This document shows, piece by piece, positions 47,379-58,539 of a stretch of DNA of 64,000 bases. Position numbers and translations under genes: made by a program. The notes under the pieces are model-generated. The model worked only from the letters and a program-made list of their open reading frames with translations. It had not been told where the DNA came from and ran no database searches. This DNA comes from Anthonomus grandis grandis (Eukaryota > Arthropoda > Insecta > Coleoptera > Curculionidae), in contig NC_065553.1 in NCBI RefSeq assembly GCF_022605725.1, positions 1,612,001-1,676,000 of the forward strand. The letters are read 5' to 3'. Numbering within the stretch: position 1 is the first letter of the stretch; each line of letters begins with the position of its first letter.

Positions 47379-47762
47379 TTAACCGTATTGTTGTTGCGAC
47401 GTCCCACCAATGGTGTTTCTTCCCGGTGTCAACGAAGACTTCTTCTTCAAACTGTCTTGCCTTGAAGACATTTTCGCTAATCCCTCCTCGCTCTCGGACA
47501 CACTATTCACTTCCTCGGTTTTTTCGTTTTCTTCTTTAATCAAATCGTTCACCCGAATGGTTTTTCGATGTTCCTCCAAAGAATTAAAATAATTTGCGGC
47601 GTAAGTTATAATATCAGCCGGTTGGTCCAGGAGGGCACTGATCACGAACTCCAGCAGCAACTCTCTAAAGTCGTCTTGAACTTTCGGTTTACCACCCAAG
47701 TTGAGAACCGTCTGGGTTTGCTCGCTTGTCGTGGTCATTTTTTGTTCCATTTTTGATCCCAT
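47379..47762 (-). CDS. Small intronless RIIa-domain protein nested in a receptor intron
   Basis: A complete 127-residue frame lies inside the 53062-44775 intron of the sidestep-family gene and on the same strand. Residues about 28-67 (VQDDFRELLLEF... DQPADIITYAANYF...LEEHRK) match the RIIa docking/dimerisation domain of type II PKA regulatory subunits. The pattern is two amphipathic helices with the 'QP.D...YA..YF..L' signature of proteins that bind A-kinase anchoring proteins or form related four-helix bundles. No cyclic-nucleotide-binding domain follows. The rest is an acidic/basic low-complexity tail rich in Ser, Glu and Lys that ends TSQQQYG. The first ATG sits in GATGG context; a second Met at residue 5 is an alternative start. 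AATAAA on the minus strand at 47314-47319, about 60 bases past the stop, is a plausible poly(A) signal. In animals, stand-alone RIIa proteins are typically sperm-flagellum components, so a testis role is inference. The lack of introns suggests a retrogene origin. Confidence 0.8.
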   Translation of the reverse strand: MGSKMEQKMTTTSEQTQTVLNLGGKPKVQDDFRELLLEFVISALLDQPADIITYAANYFNSLEEHRKTIRVNDLIKEENEKTEEVNSVSESEEGLAKMSSRQDSLKKKSSLTPGRNTIGGTSQQQYG

Positions 47763-48399
47763 CGATGATGGAGTATTGCGTATTTGTGTTTTTTTAAAGG
47801 TTTTTTTAATGATTAAAACATGATTATAATGACAATAGTTTGTGTGAATTTGACATGCGTTACAGGGTAAATATTGCTGGTGGCAGGTAAGTATAATCTA
47901 GACAAATACAGGATGTATCATTATTATGCTGGTGGATATTGTTCACTAGAGTTAAACCAAATGGTACAAAAAACAATCAATCAACAGTTACAACAATCAG
48001 TATATATGAAATCAAAGCACAGTGGTTGTACAGTACATAAATGACACACAGTTCACACTTGACCCACATTGATAAAAATCAATTTTAAGGCTATTCCGTC
48101 CAATACAGAGAATGTCGAGGCTAGTAAAGACATTCATTTAATTTCCATGTCTTATAGGTGAGTTTTTTATGAAGTAAGTATGACTTAGGGAATCATTACA
48201 CTTAAGGAATCTCAAGTGCTTACTTCAGGCAGAATATTTGGTATGTTGGAGTTCTAATCCATATTACTTGCAAAATAGTCTAAGTAAAATGCTTTGCAAA
48301 AGCATCAACAATGAACTGAGAATCATACGATCTGATACGAACTGAGAATCATGCGAATCTTCAAATTTCGATCGATCGATTACTAATTTGTGTATGTTT

Positions 48400-49420
48400 A
48401 AGATCAAATTATGTAACTTAAGTCATTCTTGTATTATATGCAGCTCGTAACTTTGCATTGCAGGATGTTCCATCAGGAGTACTTCAGAATAGCATCATCG
48501 GCAAAAGGTGTAATTTGACCTATTAATTTTAACTTTGAAATTGAGTTAGCATATAAAAAAACAGTCGGGCTCAGTATGAATCCCTAATATACTCCACATG
48601 TGACCAGTGACTCTGAACTTGTTGTGTCATGACAGTATACGATTTGTCTACCACCCTTTAAGTATTCTGAAAACCAATCATGGTACACATCAGTCTATAG
48701 TGTCAAATGGATTTCGCAGACACCACTGCACTATTTTTACCATCATCTATTTGAGTTTGAAGGTCTGTTACTACATCATCAATTGCTAAAGCAGTATCAC
48801 TCGACTCACGGAAGTCATACTGACACCTATAAATTATAAAGTAAGTCTGGTATTAACCAGTTTAACCAATATCTTGGAAAAGATAAGAAGCACTGATTGA
48901 GCATTATCTTTATCGCCGCCTTTAAAAATTGGTCGGACCTTAGCGATCCTATTTTTTTAGGAACTTTCCCACTTTATAAAGATTGATCAATGATTTTGCA
49001 GAGAATTAGGAAACCCTTGCATATTTTTATTATTCTCACATTATCACTATCAATACAAGTCGCCTTCGATACATCCAAATTATTAATTGAGTTCCCAATT
49101 TCTTGTTCAAAGTATGGAGTAAAGATAATATATATTGAGTGCAGAATGTGGAATCTGACTAGCAAATTCTTGCTCAATATTGACAAAGTAAGAATTAAAA
49201 TATTCACATAATATATCCCTTAGATTTTCTACTTTTCCACTAGTAACTCCTTAACCAGACATTTCACTTCATCCCTGCAGCTACTTGCATTAGTATTTTT
49301 TAAAACCTGATTAATGACCCTCCAGGTCTTTTTGGGTTTCTTAAATTCTTTATTAAAAAGGTGAATTTAGCTTGTTTGATCAGCGCCGCACATTTTTTTT
49401 ACATTATGTTTTACTTTAAC
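48400..49420 (-). mobile_element. LINE reverse transcriptase relic
   Basis: The minus strand reads EQEIGNSINNLDVSKATCID and DNVRIIKICKGFL (the 'KxSKAxGxDGI' region), then a KVRPIFKGGDKD motif at about 48930, and further scraps. It is interrupted near its 5' side by the twin-hammerhead insertion at 49433. Confidence 0.6.
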
Positions 49421-49472
49421 ATATTATATGTTAAACAATGAAAAACACAAAGTCACGGTCTCACAACATTTA

Positions 49473-49522
49473 CTTAAAGCTACACGTGTTTCGCTCTATT
49501 CAGAGCATCATCAGGCCTTAAA
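49473..49522 (-). ncRNA. Hammerhead-ribozyme-like motif, left arm (inverted twin)
   Basis: This is the exact mirror of the right-arm motif, read on the minus strand. CTGATGA is at 49514-49508, the GTA triplet at 49483-49481, and the stem I strands are at 49515-49522 and 49473-49480. Because the two arms are identical, a transcript of either strand would contain one sense motif and one antisense copy, which could pair with each other. Confidence 0.65.
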
Positions 49523-49642
49523 AAGCCACTGACGTTGGCAAAACAGTAAATCATTTACTGTTGTTCATTGACAAAACATTCATTGTTCATTGACGTTGGC
49601 AAAACAGTAAATCATTTACTGTTTTGCCAACGTCAGTGGCTT

Positions 49643-49692
49643 TTTAAGGCCTGATGATGCTCTGAATAGAGCGAAACACGTGTAGCTTTAAG
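49643..49692 (+). ncRNA. Hammerhead-ribozyme-like motif, right arm
   Basis: Stem I: TTTAAGGC (49643-49650) pairs with GCTTTAAG (49685-49692) over 8 positions including two G-T pairs. The core CTGATGA (49651-49657) is canonical. Stem II is GCTCT-GAAT-AGAGC (49659-49672), 5 bp. GAAAC follows (49673-49677), then loop ACGT and GTA (49682-49684) as the NUH cleavage triplet. The only departure from the textbook motif is one extra T (49658) between the core and stem II. The very short stem III is the form described for retroelement hammerheads. Confidence 0.68.
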
Positions 49693-50179
49693 TAAATGTT
49701 GTGAGACCGTGACTTTGTGTTTTTCATTGTTTTTCGTCTGTTGTATACGTCGGTCTCTTTGTGAAAAATGGATGAGATTTTCTTATATTATATGTTGCCC
49801 GGAATTTCGTTAATGGCTGTTTAATGTTATAATGTAAAGCCGGCTTTAGTTTGTCACTGTCCTTAGATAGTAGATGTCTTTTGTCAATGTCACTTGTTTG
49901 GTATTGTCATATGATCAAGAAGACTGAAGGGAGGAGAGATATCCTGGCTGTACTGGATGGGCCAAATCTTGTATGACAAGTTCGGTGTTTGAGCAGTAGC
50001 CTAGTAAAAACAAAACATACAAATAAAATATTTTACCAGCCTTGTTTATTCTTTCACAGATTCCAATATGTTTTTGAAGAAGTAATTTCATCATCTCAAC
50101 CCTAAGAGATTGAGGAGTAATTATTATGTCAGCCAATAAAAGAATTCCTGCTTCCATATAAATTGACTCTATTGGTTAG

Positions 50180-50700
50180 GCCAACCATTGTAATAATAGT
50201 CATAACTTTGTGACAATGGGAAAACACCATATCACGGTTAAAGAAAATTGTGGACCTACAAAAGTGCCTTTAGTTATTCGTGAAGCAATTACGGATGAGT
50301 TAGTTTGATTGCTAACTCGGAAAGACATTGTTAAAGTTAATGAAATGTCACCACTAGCTAGTGTAAATAGAATTATCTCAGTAAAAAAAAGTAATAACAA
50401 GATACGTCTTTGTTCAGAACCGTCAGATTTAAATTCACAAATTATTAGGAGACCTAAAATTGGCTTGAACATCAAAGAAGTGTGTTCAAATTTAATAGAA
50501 AAAATTTTTGCAGCATTTGATTTAGCCGAGGGTTACCATCACTTCCAATCCAAGAGGAGTCCTCATGGATATGCTGTTTTGGCACATCTCTTGGTATTCA
50601 TAGATTTACAGTCTTACCCTATGGCTATCAACTTCAAGGCGACCAAATTTAGGGATAGTTTCCGGTCTTGGTGTAAACGGAGAGAAAATTATCTATAATC
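50180..50700 (+). mobile_element. Ty3/gypsy reverse transcriptase relic
   Basis: After GPTKVPLVIREAITDEL the frame 50309-50698 reads LTRKDIVKVNEMSPLASVNR, VKKSNNKIRLCSEPSDLN and IFAAFDLAEGYHHFQ. These are the 'W.SPIV.V.KK.G..R.C.D...LN' and 'F..LDL..GY.Q' blocks of a Ty3/gypsy reverse transcriptase. The catalytic YMDD region is missing. Confidence 0.75.
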
Positions 50701-50869
50701 AAAATTAATTTCAGGCTTTAAAACTAACCGATCTTTGTTCTAGAGACCAACCAGCTATTAGACTGAAACTACATATGAAGGGTTTATGATCTGAAACTGT
50801 CCTCGCTTCGATTTACCTCCCATATGATTCTACATTACCATCTCCATCTAGTGAACAATGTACGAAGAT

Positions 50870-52060
50870 GTTGAAAACACCACTGCTGAAGTAAGACTTC
50901 AGAAGATTCTATCTAAGGATCCAATTAAACCAGTGGACACACTCAATACCCCAAATGGAAGCTACACCAATTCTAGGAAAAAAAACTCTAAAACCTTTGC
51001 TAAGCACTCATCTCCCAGAATCTGTTGAAATTAAACCAAATAATAACTTTCTAAGCCTGAATTACCAAAACACCAGGGCAAAAAGGGAAGATTGGGAAGT
51101 CGCAAAAGAAATAATAACCTATTAAACAATATAATAGGCGATAGACTTTTTTGAAGCATACAAAGCAGCAGGACCAGATAGAATCATCCCAGCTCTTCTA
51201 CAGCAGGGCAAAAACCATTACCACTGTAGATTGCGCGTTTGTAGTCTAGCTACGGGTCTACCCCAAACTCCCAAACGTAGAAAAAGGCTAGAATAATTTT
51301 ATAGATAGGATACATGCCAATGACTCTCACATTCAGTGTAATTAGGACAATTGAAAAACTGATTAAAAGACTTGTCAGGGAAACTTTTCTTCAAAAGATC
51401 TTAAAAAATCTCTTTCTTCAAAAGATCTTGCGAACATTAACTAATAGCAAGAATAGAAGCCGCAAATGACAAAAAAGAAATTTCCCTTGCAATCTTTCTA
51501 GACATTGAAGAAGCGTTTGATCGAACCTCGTTTAAATCTATAAGCGCAGGTTTCTTAAGACATGACATAAAGTAAAGCATTAGTGGATGGGTTAATATTA
51601 TGCTTCGAGGAAGACAAGTGGAAGCCACCATAAATGGTGACATTGGAGATGTTTGTAGCAAAAGGATGCTGACATAGTGGAGTTCTGTCATCGCTACTGT
51701 GGGACATGGTTGTAAACGAACTCTTAAAAGAATTAAGCAAAAAAGGCAAATGCATTAAGGGGAAAAATATAACCCACATATTCAACAAAATGCAAAATCG
51801 CAGAGGACTGGTGCAGTCGGGAGAATATCATCGTTAATTATGAAAAAAACTGTACTAATTCTGTATACGAAAAGAAGAAAAAAAACCAATCCAGCTCTTT
51901 CCTGTAAATGTCGGCAATTTGCTCAGGAAGTTAAGTACTTAGGTGTCATTCTTGATGCAAAATAACCTTGAATACACTTATTGAAGACGCAATATATACA
52001 ATAGAGGCAATTTACGTGAAACTAATTATCCTCTCGCCTGAGAGAAATCTTTTTCAGGTT
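50870..52060 (+). mobile_element. Jockey/LOA-type LINE relic
   Basis: The plus strand reads AAGPDRIIPALLQQG, IARIEAANDKKEISLAIFLDIEEAFDRTSFKSI, GWVNIMLRGRQVEATINGDIG, a degraded 'GCPQGG' region, then NPALSCKCRQFAQEVKYLGVILDAK. This is the palm and thumb of a reverse transcriptase with several stops. Confidence 0.75.
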
Positions 52061-53061
52061 TGGGTATGAAAATTATTCCAGCCTTTTTCCATGTTTAGGG
52101 TAGACTAGCGTGCAATAAACTAGTTTTAGTAAGCCTCGCTGGTAAAAATAACTGATGAACCTTCCGCATTGTTTTACTATGATTCAGCCTCGGTAGTTGC
52201 TTCCAGTGGTTTTCGTGAGTCGCTTTGGTCCAAATGTCGGTTTAGGGCCTGTGAATGGTTTTTTAGTTCCTCGCCTTGCTAGAAAGTCTACTTTTTCAAG
52301 GACAACAAGGACTGTTCTTACGTTCCTAAAAACCTAACTGTTAAAACTCACTTCCGTTATGGTCGCCTCATAAGACCACCTCGACAATTCGAAATGTATA
52401 CTGACTCTGTTGATAGTTCATCGTAAGTGTTTAATATGGTAATGTAAAGCCAGCTTTAGTTTGACACTGTCATTATCGTAGGTGTCATGTCTTGTCAATA
52501 TCACCTGTCTGGTATTATCGTGTGCAAGAAGACTGGAGGGAGGAGAGATATCTTTCGGGCTCGCCCCATGCATCGCGGTCGAGCCGATTAACGGAATCCT
52601 GGTTTGCCCCAGTTTCGCACGAATTCTCTTGGATCTCTCCAGTCTTCTTGCGTATGATCCTGTAACATGTTTCTAATTTTAATTATGAATAAAAAATCTA
52701 AATTTGAAGATGTGTTCCTGTTTGATTAAATGTTTTAGCATTAAAATATAAATAAAACAATGCCTTTTGAGGTAAAAATTGCGTTTTTATAAAAAAATCA
52801 AGTTTTTATAAAAGTTTGTATTGCACCATTTCTATCAATAAATCAGCATCTATTCTACCATTTACTTCATATTCTTTGTTTATTTGAGGTATTTTTTTTT
52901 AAACATTTGACAAAGTCATCATAATTGTTTCAAAAATACCTTAGGAATAAAAAGTTAATATTTAGGTTAAACAAACATTTTGATAATTATTTTTTCATTG
53001 TATATAAGTTTAAACAAATTAAAGGATATAAACATTTCCAGCCAATTTAGAATATTCTTAC

Positions 53062-53355
53062 CAGTATGTTTTTCAGCCTTTAATGTAAAAGCTGGCAAAT
53101 GTGTGATTGTGCTACGTCCTTTCTTGTTCATGGCATAAAGGGCGATATCGAAGGCAGCACCACTTTCCAGACCAGTAACGATGAAAAGTGGAACTCGCGA
53201 TGTCACGTTGCTTACGAGTTTCCTGTTAGCAGACTCGTAGACCTCCATGACGAACACTTGGGGTAAACCGCCATCGAAACCCTCCGAACACTCAATGTAA
53301 ATGGAATCCGACGTCTGATTGGAAATTGTACAGTTGGACAACGAGTCTGGTTTCC
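53062..53355 (-). CDS. Sidestep-family receptor, fibronectin type III exon
   Basis: This is a phase 1/phase 1 exon of 294 bases, with acceptor tttttag and donor gtaaga. The protein reads GKPDSLSNCTISNQTSDS, then an EC-EGFDGGLPQ motif, then FVMEVYESANRKLVSN, LFIVTGLESGAAFDIALYAMNKKGRS and a short tail. That is one complete FnIII domain. The 'CTxxNQTxxSxxxEC.EGFDGGLPQ' start and the 'xxNxxGRS' end are hallmarks of the membrane-proximal FnIII domain of Side proteins. Asn-Cys-Thr and Asn-Gln-Thr are potential N-glycosylation sites. The exon is preceded by a 10.3-kb intron and followed by an 8.3-kb intron, both full of transposon relics. The reading frame has no stops and its GC content is above the surrounding DNA, as expected for a selected exon. 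Confidence 0.92.
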
Positions 53356-53839
53356 CTAAAAACGAACGTAGTTTTAATAATAAACAAAAGTTTTCCTCTA
53401 AATTGCAGACAATCGAAAAGCGAATATGCATATACATACAAAACATACAAACTGGCGCCGTTTTTGCCATAAAATCACATATAAATTAAATTATAAATAA
53501 TTTATCTACCCTGCTGAAATATGGACAAAAATCGTCATAATACGCATGATAATTATAAATCGGCATTTTATAATTATGTCGTTTACAAATTCATTAAACA
53601 TGGAATTGCTTATCCGGTAATTAACGAATTTCGGTAGCGGAATCGTTTATTATTTATCAGATTTTGCGAAATTGTTCGGGAGCCACAATGGAAGCCTAAA
53701 AGGCCACTTTTAAATATTCATAAATGGATAACATCAATATTTATTTATTTTTTTATTAGAATTAAAATATATGTACATTTGTTTTAAATAGAACACCTAA
53801 AATATAGTGTCTCAGGATATATCGGGAATATCCTTCTAC

Positions 53840-54190
53840 TTTCTACATCAGAATTCAACTAATCTCTTAAATTTCTCAACCATAAAATTATCCTCCGACC
53901 AGTGTTTCTTCTTATTATACTCTGGGGACCAAACTATTGAGACATATTCCAATTTTGACGTCATAGTACAATACTCAAAGCAGAATGTTTTAAGCGTATC
54001 AATACTATGAAACTCACGGCCCAGTTTGACAGGAACCCCATGGTCTTGGATATTTTGTTTATAATATTTTTTGTAATGCAGGTTGCTATCTCTGAAGGAA
54101 TCAGACCTAACCAAAGTCCTGTTATCTATGGAATATTTAAAGATAACTAGATTAGATTTTATGGTAAACGAGTGCACTTGGCATTTACGA
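53840..54190 (-). mobile_element. LINE C-terminal scrap
   Basis: The minus strand reads NLVIFKYSIDNRTLVRSDSFRD and, after shifts, GREFHSIDTLKTFCFEY and SKLEYVSIVWSPEY. The last is the 'LVRSxLEYxSxVWxPxY' motif after the palm of jockey/CR1-type reverse transcriptases. Confidence 0.65.
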
Positions 54191-54959
54191 ATTTTTACAG
54201 ATAACTTGTATAATTTACACCACTTAATCGGTAAGTTAACATTCCTCTGTAGAGCTTGACTGTCCCTGTATGGTTAGATGCTTAAGGTCGTCCGCATACA
54301 GTAGAGTTGTTCAGCCAATTTGCGGGTGATTACTACTATTGTCTTTTGATGTTAACTCCCATGAGTCAGGCGTGCATTTCAGCTATGTCCGGGAGCCTTT
54401 AGAGGTCATTCATATCATCTACTGTGTTATCTGCACACCATATAAATTTGATCCATGTGCCATTTACTTTGATGCTTAAGTGTTGTCCTTCGAAAGCTCG
54501 AAGGGGAGAGATGACACATCCCTTGGGCTTACACCTCTAAACTTTTTTGTGCCTTTGTTGTCAAATCTAACTATATTCTGACTTCTACCCTTAGTGCTCT
54601 CAAAGATAATATATAGGAAAAATGGAGAAGCCATTTTAGTCTAAGCATTCATAAAAGAGAGTAATAAAATGATGTTGTCTGTATCACAGTTAACAAACAC
54701 AATTTCCAGAAGATCCAGACTTTTGAGGTAGTTTTTATTAACAGAAAAAGATTTTTATTAATCGAAGAAGAAAACAAATGACATTAAAACAAGTTAGGAT
54801 GGAAGCAATAAAAATAGACTGATGAAATAAAAAATTTGGCAAAAATAAGAGATTAAAACGAGCCCTAAAAATAGATTCAAAAGAGAGACAGAAACATGAA
54901 AAAATTTATCTGCTCTTATTCTTTCTATCCGTTTTGGATGTTGATATATGCTATTTTAA

Positions 54960-55520
54960 CTTTGTATATCACAACCTGAAACAACTCAGTTATACTCATA
55001 TCAAACCAGGTCTAAGGTTCGTATTCTACCCATACTTCGTTTTTCTTATACTTTTCCTTGCAAGATAGTCTGCAATAACTTAAATCTGTTTCCGTTCTTT
55101 TACAGTATTAACCACTTCCTTTTCCTTGCCCATTTTGCGGACAACCTCCACATTTGTTATCTAGTCGGTCTATGGTATTTTCAATATTCTACGATACAAC
55201 CATAACTCGAATGCTTTCAATTTTTTCGTTGTGGCTTCAGTAAGTATTCTTGCTTCTAGCCCCTAAAACAGGATAGAAAACACGGAACAACAAAGAAGTC
55301 TTATCTTGGTAAATTAAGTCCTGGTCTTTTCAATTCTGCTTCGTATGTCCTGCGAATGATCCCATGGATCGGCAAGAACGACCATATCATCTGCATAACG
55401 AGTTACTCACTATTTCTCCATTTAGGGATATTCTTGAATCTATGTGTTCTAAGGTTTCTCTAAATATGAATTCGAAATAAATATTGAACAATAGTGGGGA
55501 ATGAATGCACCCCTCAGTAT
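54960..55520 (-). mobile_element. RTE-like LINE relic with YADD motif
   Basis: The minus strand carries NIYFEFIFRETLEHIDSRIS, then RYADDMVVLADPWDHSQDI, then frames with LGAR-type and NENIE-type pieces toward 54960. The 'YADDMVVLA' active site and the following words are those of RTE-type elements. The flanks at 54200-54960 and 55520-56480 show nothing I can identify beyond a (GT)n run at 56262-56273. Confidence 0.7.
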
Positions 55521-56479
55521 CTTTATTTTCCCCGTTGTCTCATTTCCAATTCTGACAAAAGCTGATCGACTCCTTATAAATTCTTTCCTTGGCTTGGTGG
55601 ACTTTTATTTTCCTGATTTTGTTTATGCTGGTATATGCGCTATCATCGTCTCTCTTTTTTCTTTGTTGTTCCATCCAGAGTTTCTTTTTAATTTCATCAA
55701 GTTCAAAAAAGTTGTCTTTAATGTTCTTAATTGTCGTGCAAAGTATACTCGATTGAATCAAGTGTTTGATTTTGATATTTAAGTAGGTTTTTACTTATTG
55801 GTTTATTGATGGTTCGTTTAGTTAGTCCGCACATGATGCCTTCATACGTTACTCTTCCTTAGTCTCTTCATCTACCGGGTATCTTGAATACATCGACAAG
55901 GGGATTATGATTTGAGTGTATTGAACCGTGTGTTTATTATTATAAATTCTTGCTTTTCTAAAAATGAACCTAACAAGTATCATTTCTCTTTCTGAGCCCA
56001 TGATAACCCTTTCTAAAGATATTTACGTTAAATAAAATTATATAAAGAAAAAGTACTTTTTTTATGTCCCTTATATCTTGTTCCAAAGTTGCTAAGGGAA
56101 ACCATAAAATATATAATAAAAGATATAAACGACCTCAATTAAATAAATTAGAGACCGAGAACAAATAAAAAAGGCACAAAAGAAACCGACCTGTGGCAAT
56201 AATTTTTTTTTTGTCTCGATTTACTCGTCAAAGGCACCGGCAGCATCAAGAACAGACCTGTGTGTGTGTGTGTGTATGTCATTTCTTTCAGTTTTATTTA
56301 ACGAGCACCGTAAATACGGGCCCGACAAAAGGGGATTCGCCGAAAAGGGCACATGAAACACAAGACAATATTTATATTTTACTTTTAAAGTAAAGAAGCG
56401 CAGTTTTACAAACCATTTGGGCGGATAGTCCAAGCAGTTTGTCGTATCATCTGGTAAACAAAAAAGGGATGAGTTTTTG

Positions 56480-58345
56480 TTTGTTTCTGTGGAAGTACGC
56501 TGGTGAGTTATCTTCATTAACTGGAAAAACAGTTCAATGTTCAAACGTGCTGCTTGTAGGGAAAAATATTGTCTCCAACCGTATAGTGCCTAACAGCCTA
56601 ATTAATTATTTAAACAGGGCTGGCCTATATGCGATGCTCTACGCTGACGACTTGATAATTCTACTCGTGAAAGTACGTCAGTAATATGGAACAGAGGCGT
56701 ACAGCGATATAGTGAGCAAATGGTGCCTATCAGAGGGATTAAGTATCAACCCCAAAAAAGCAGACCTCTTACTATTCACGAAGAAACGATGTAACGACGT
56801 CGCACACCATTTTGTGTGTATCTCGGAGGCATCCAGTTAGAATATTCCAGGACGGTTTGATTTCTGGGAACATATTAGATTCTAATCTCTCCTGGTACGA
56901 CCTATATACATTAAATTTAAGAAGGCCACCTATGTGCTTTGCGCCTGCAGGCGGACTTTTGGTAGTACCTGGGGTCTATCCCCTAAGACCCTTCATTGAT
57001 TACTACCCACTAATCTACTCATTATTGTCAAACCTCTTCTCACATACGGGGCTCTCGTTTGGTTGTTCTGTATGAAGAAAGCAAAAATTCGTGTTCAACT
57101 GAATGAGTGCAATGCCTCTTAATTCTTAAGCATAACAGATTCCATGCGAACGATTTTAATTAGAGCATTTAAGACTTTGTTGAATACTTCGTTGATGTAT
57201 GTATACATTTCTTAGATTTGTCATAGTTCTGTAGCTAGTAACATGTAAACGTATCTTTAATCTTCTGTCATTAATGTCAATCACAGGCCGTACAGGAATG
57301 TCCTCTCCTTCTAACGAGCAGTCTAAGGCCTAGTTTACACGGGGCGAGTACGCGTTCAATCTAATTCATATTAACGTATATAGAATAAATTGAAATATGA
57401 TTTAACACGGTTACACAAAGAAAAATATACCGAAAAGGCGTGATTTAAAAAAAATATTCAAATTATGACATATGTTTTATGTAATAAGTTAGGGAGTATT
57501 ATTGAAGAGTATAAACATGACGAAAAAACTTTCGCAGGTTTCTGGCAATATGTCGTACGCAACATTTTTATCTTAGTCTTTACATTTTGGGGGCCAAATT
57601 TTTAATTCGTCTATTATTTTGTTAATTGCACATTTTCTCATTCATTTATTTCTATAATGAATGCTTGACGTATCCCAACGACATCTAGTTTCTTTGTATA
57701 ACTCAGCAAATTTTAATGTAGTCTCCTCATTTCACGTCATCTTTCTTCAGGACGAAAAATCATTTTAAAATAAACTCTTTTTACCGCGAAAATCAAGCCA
57801 AAAACAAGTAAAATAGCGGAAAACACAACACGTATTTACTTGGATGACAGTTTACATGGCACAAGTATGATGCGCAAGTAACATTCAAACATCGAGTTTC
57901 GTGGTGGGGACACTTACTTGAACAAGTAAGTTGGTAGGGTTTCAAGTCACTTGACTTATTTGGCTGATTGGTTACGTTCTTGATCAAACGCTTAAATAGC
58001 TATTTATACGAATCAAGTTATTGGTTTCCAGTTACTTGTTCAAGTAATTTGAACATCTACTCGACCCGTGTAAACTTTGCTTTAAACAAAGTATGGCATC
58101 TGAACTAGTGGATCATAAAGCATTTGTGCCCATATCGGAGGCACAGAGCAGTGAAAATAGGAGCACCATCTGGTGTACAAATGGTTCCAGATTGAACAGC
58201 AGAGCTGGTATAGGGTTCTGTTCAGCAGGGAATATTCTGGAGTACGCTACTGTCTTCCATGTTCGAAAGTCTTTAAAATGCCCGGTGATAATTTACACTC
58301 ATGTTACCTACGCCATCACTATTCTTTGGCTTAATTATTAGAGAA
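56480..58345 (+). mobile_element. Jockey/LOA-type LINE relic with RNase H, split by a TIR element
   Basis: The plus strand reads MLYADDLIILLVK, SDIVSKWCLSEGLSINPKKADLLLFTKK, KATYVLCACRRTFGSTWGLSPK and LNTSLMYVYIS. After the 57332-58076 insertion it continues with STIWCTNGSRLNSRAGIGF (58160-58220), the first RNase H motif. An RNase H after the reverse transcriptase is typical of I/LOA/R1-related clades. It is broken by frameshifts. Confidence 0.78.
57332..58076. mobile_element. 745-bp non-autonomous TIR element inside a LINE
   Basis: The left end AGTTTACACGGGGCGAGTA and the complement of the right end AGTTTACACGGGTCGAGTA match over 19 bp with one change. The interior has several CAAGTAA/TTACTTG motifs near the right end. 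No transposase was found. No clear target duplication was found. Confidence 0.65.
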
Positions 58346-58539
58346 TTTCCCATTTTCACTATATGAAGCCTATACTTTGAAACGATTTTCGATGCACATA
58401 AAAATAAAGCTTCAGTTTTTATCCATACATCTTAAATATGGCTCTTTTGTCCGAAACATTTTTGTAATCCTTTTAATTACCCTAATCTTGGTGTCCGACG
58501 ATTCCTAACAAACATCGCAGAAAATGTTTTTCCTATAAA

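Larger units (their letters stand above)
49433..49784. mobile_element. 352-bp palindromic insertion carrying two inverted hammerhead-like motifs
   Basis: The two arms (about 49436-49560 and about 49605-49731) are reverse complements of each other, near-identical over about 125 bp. The whole insertion is flanked by a perfect 12-bp direct repeat (ATATTATATGTT at 49421-49432 and 49785-49796), which reads as a target-site duplication. It interrupts a LINE-relic region. No coding frame is present. The arrangement, the variable-length duplication and the ribozyme motifs fit a small Penelope-related element made of inverted terminal pieces; that placement is inference. Confidence 0.75.
49819..52552 (+). 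repeat. Direct repeats flanking a gypsy/LINE relic region
   Basis: About 124 bp recurs at 49819-49942 and 52429-52552 (shared AATGTAAAGCC, GGCTTTAGTTTG and GAGGAGAGATATC). The second copy is followed by an inverted piece of its own end (GGATCTCTCCAGTCTTCTTG, about 52620-52645). The repeats may be LTR fragments of the gypsy relic between them; this is not proven. Confidence 0.5.

Noticed and set aside
53807..54010. Plus-strand frame at 53807
   Set aside because: Antisense shadow of a LINE reverse transcriptase relic on the minus strand.
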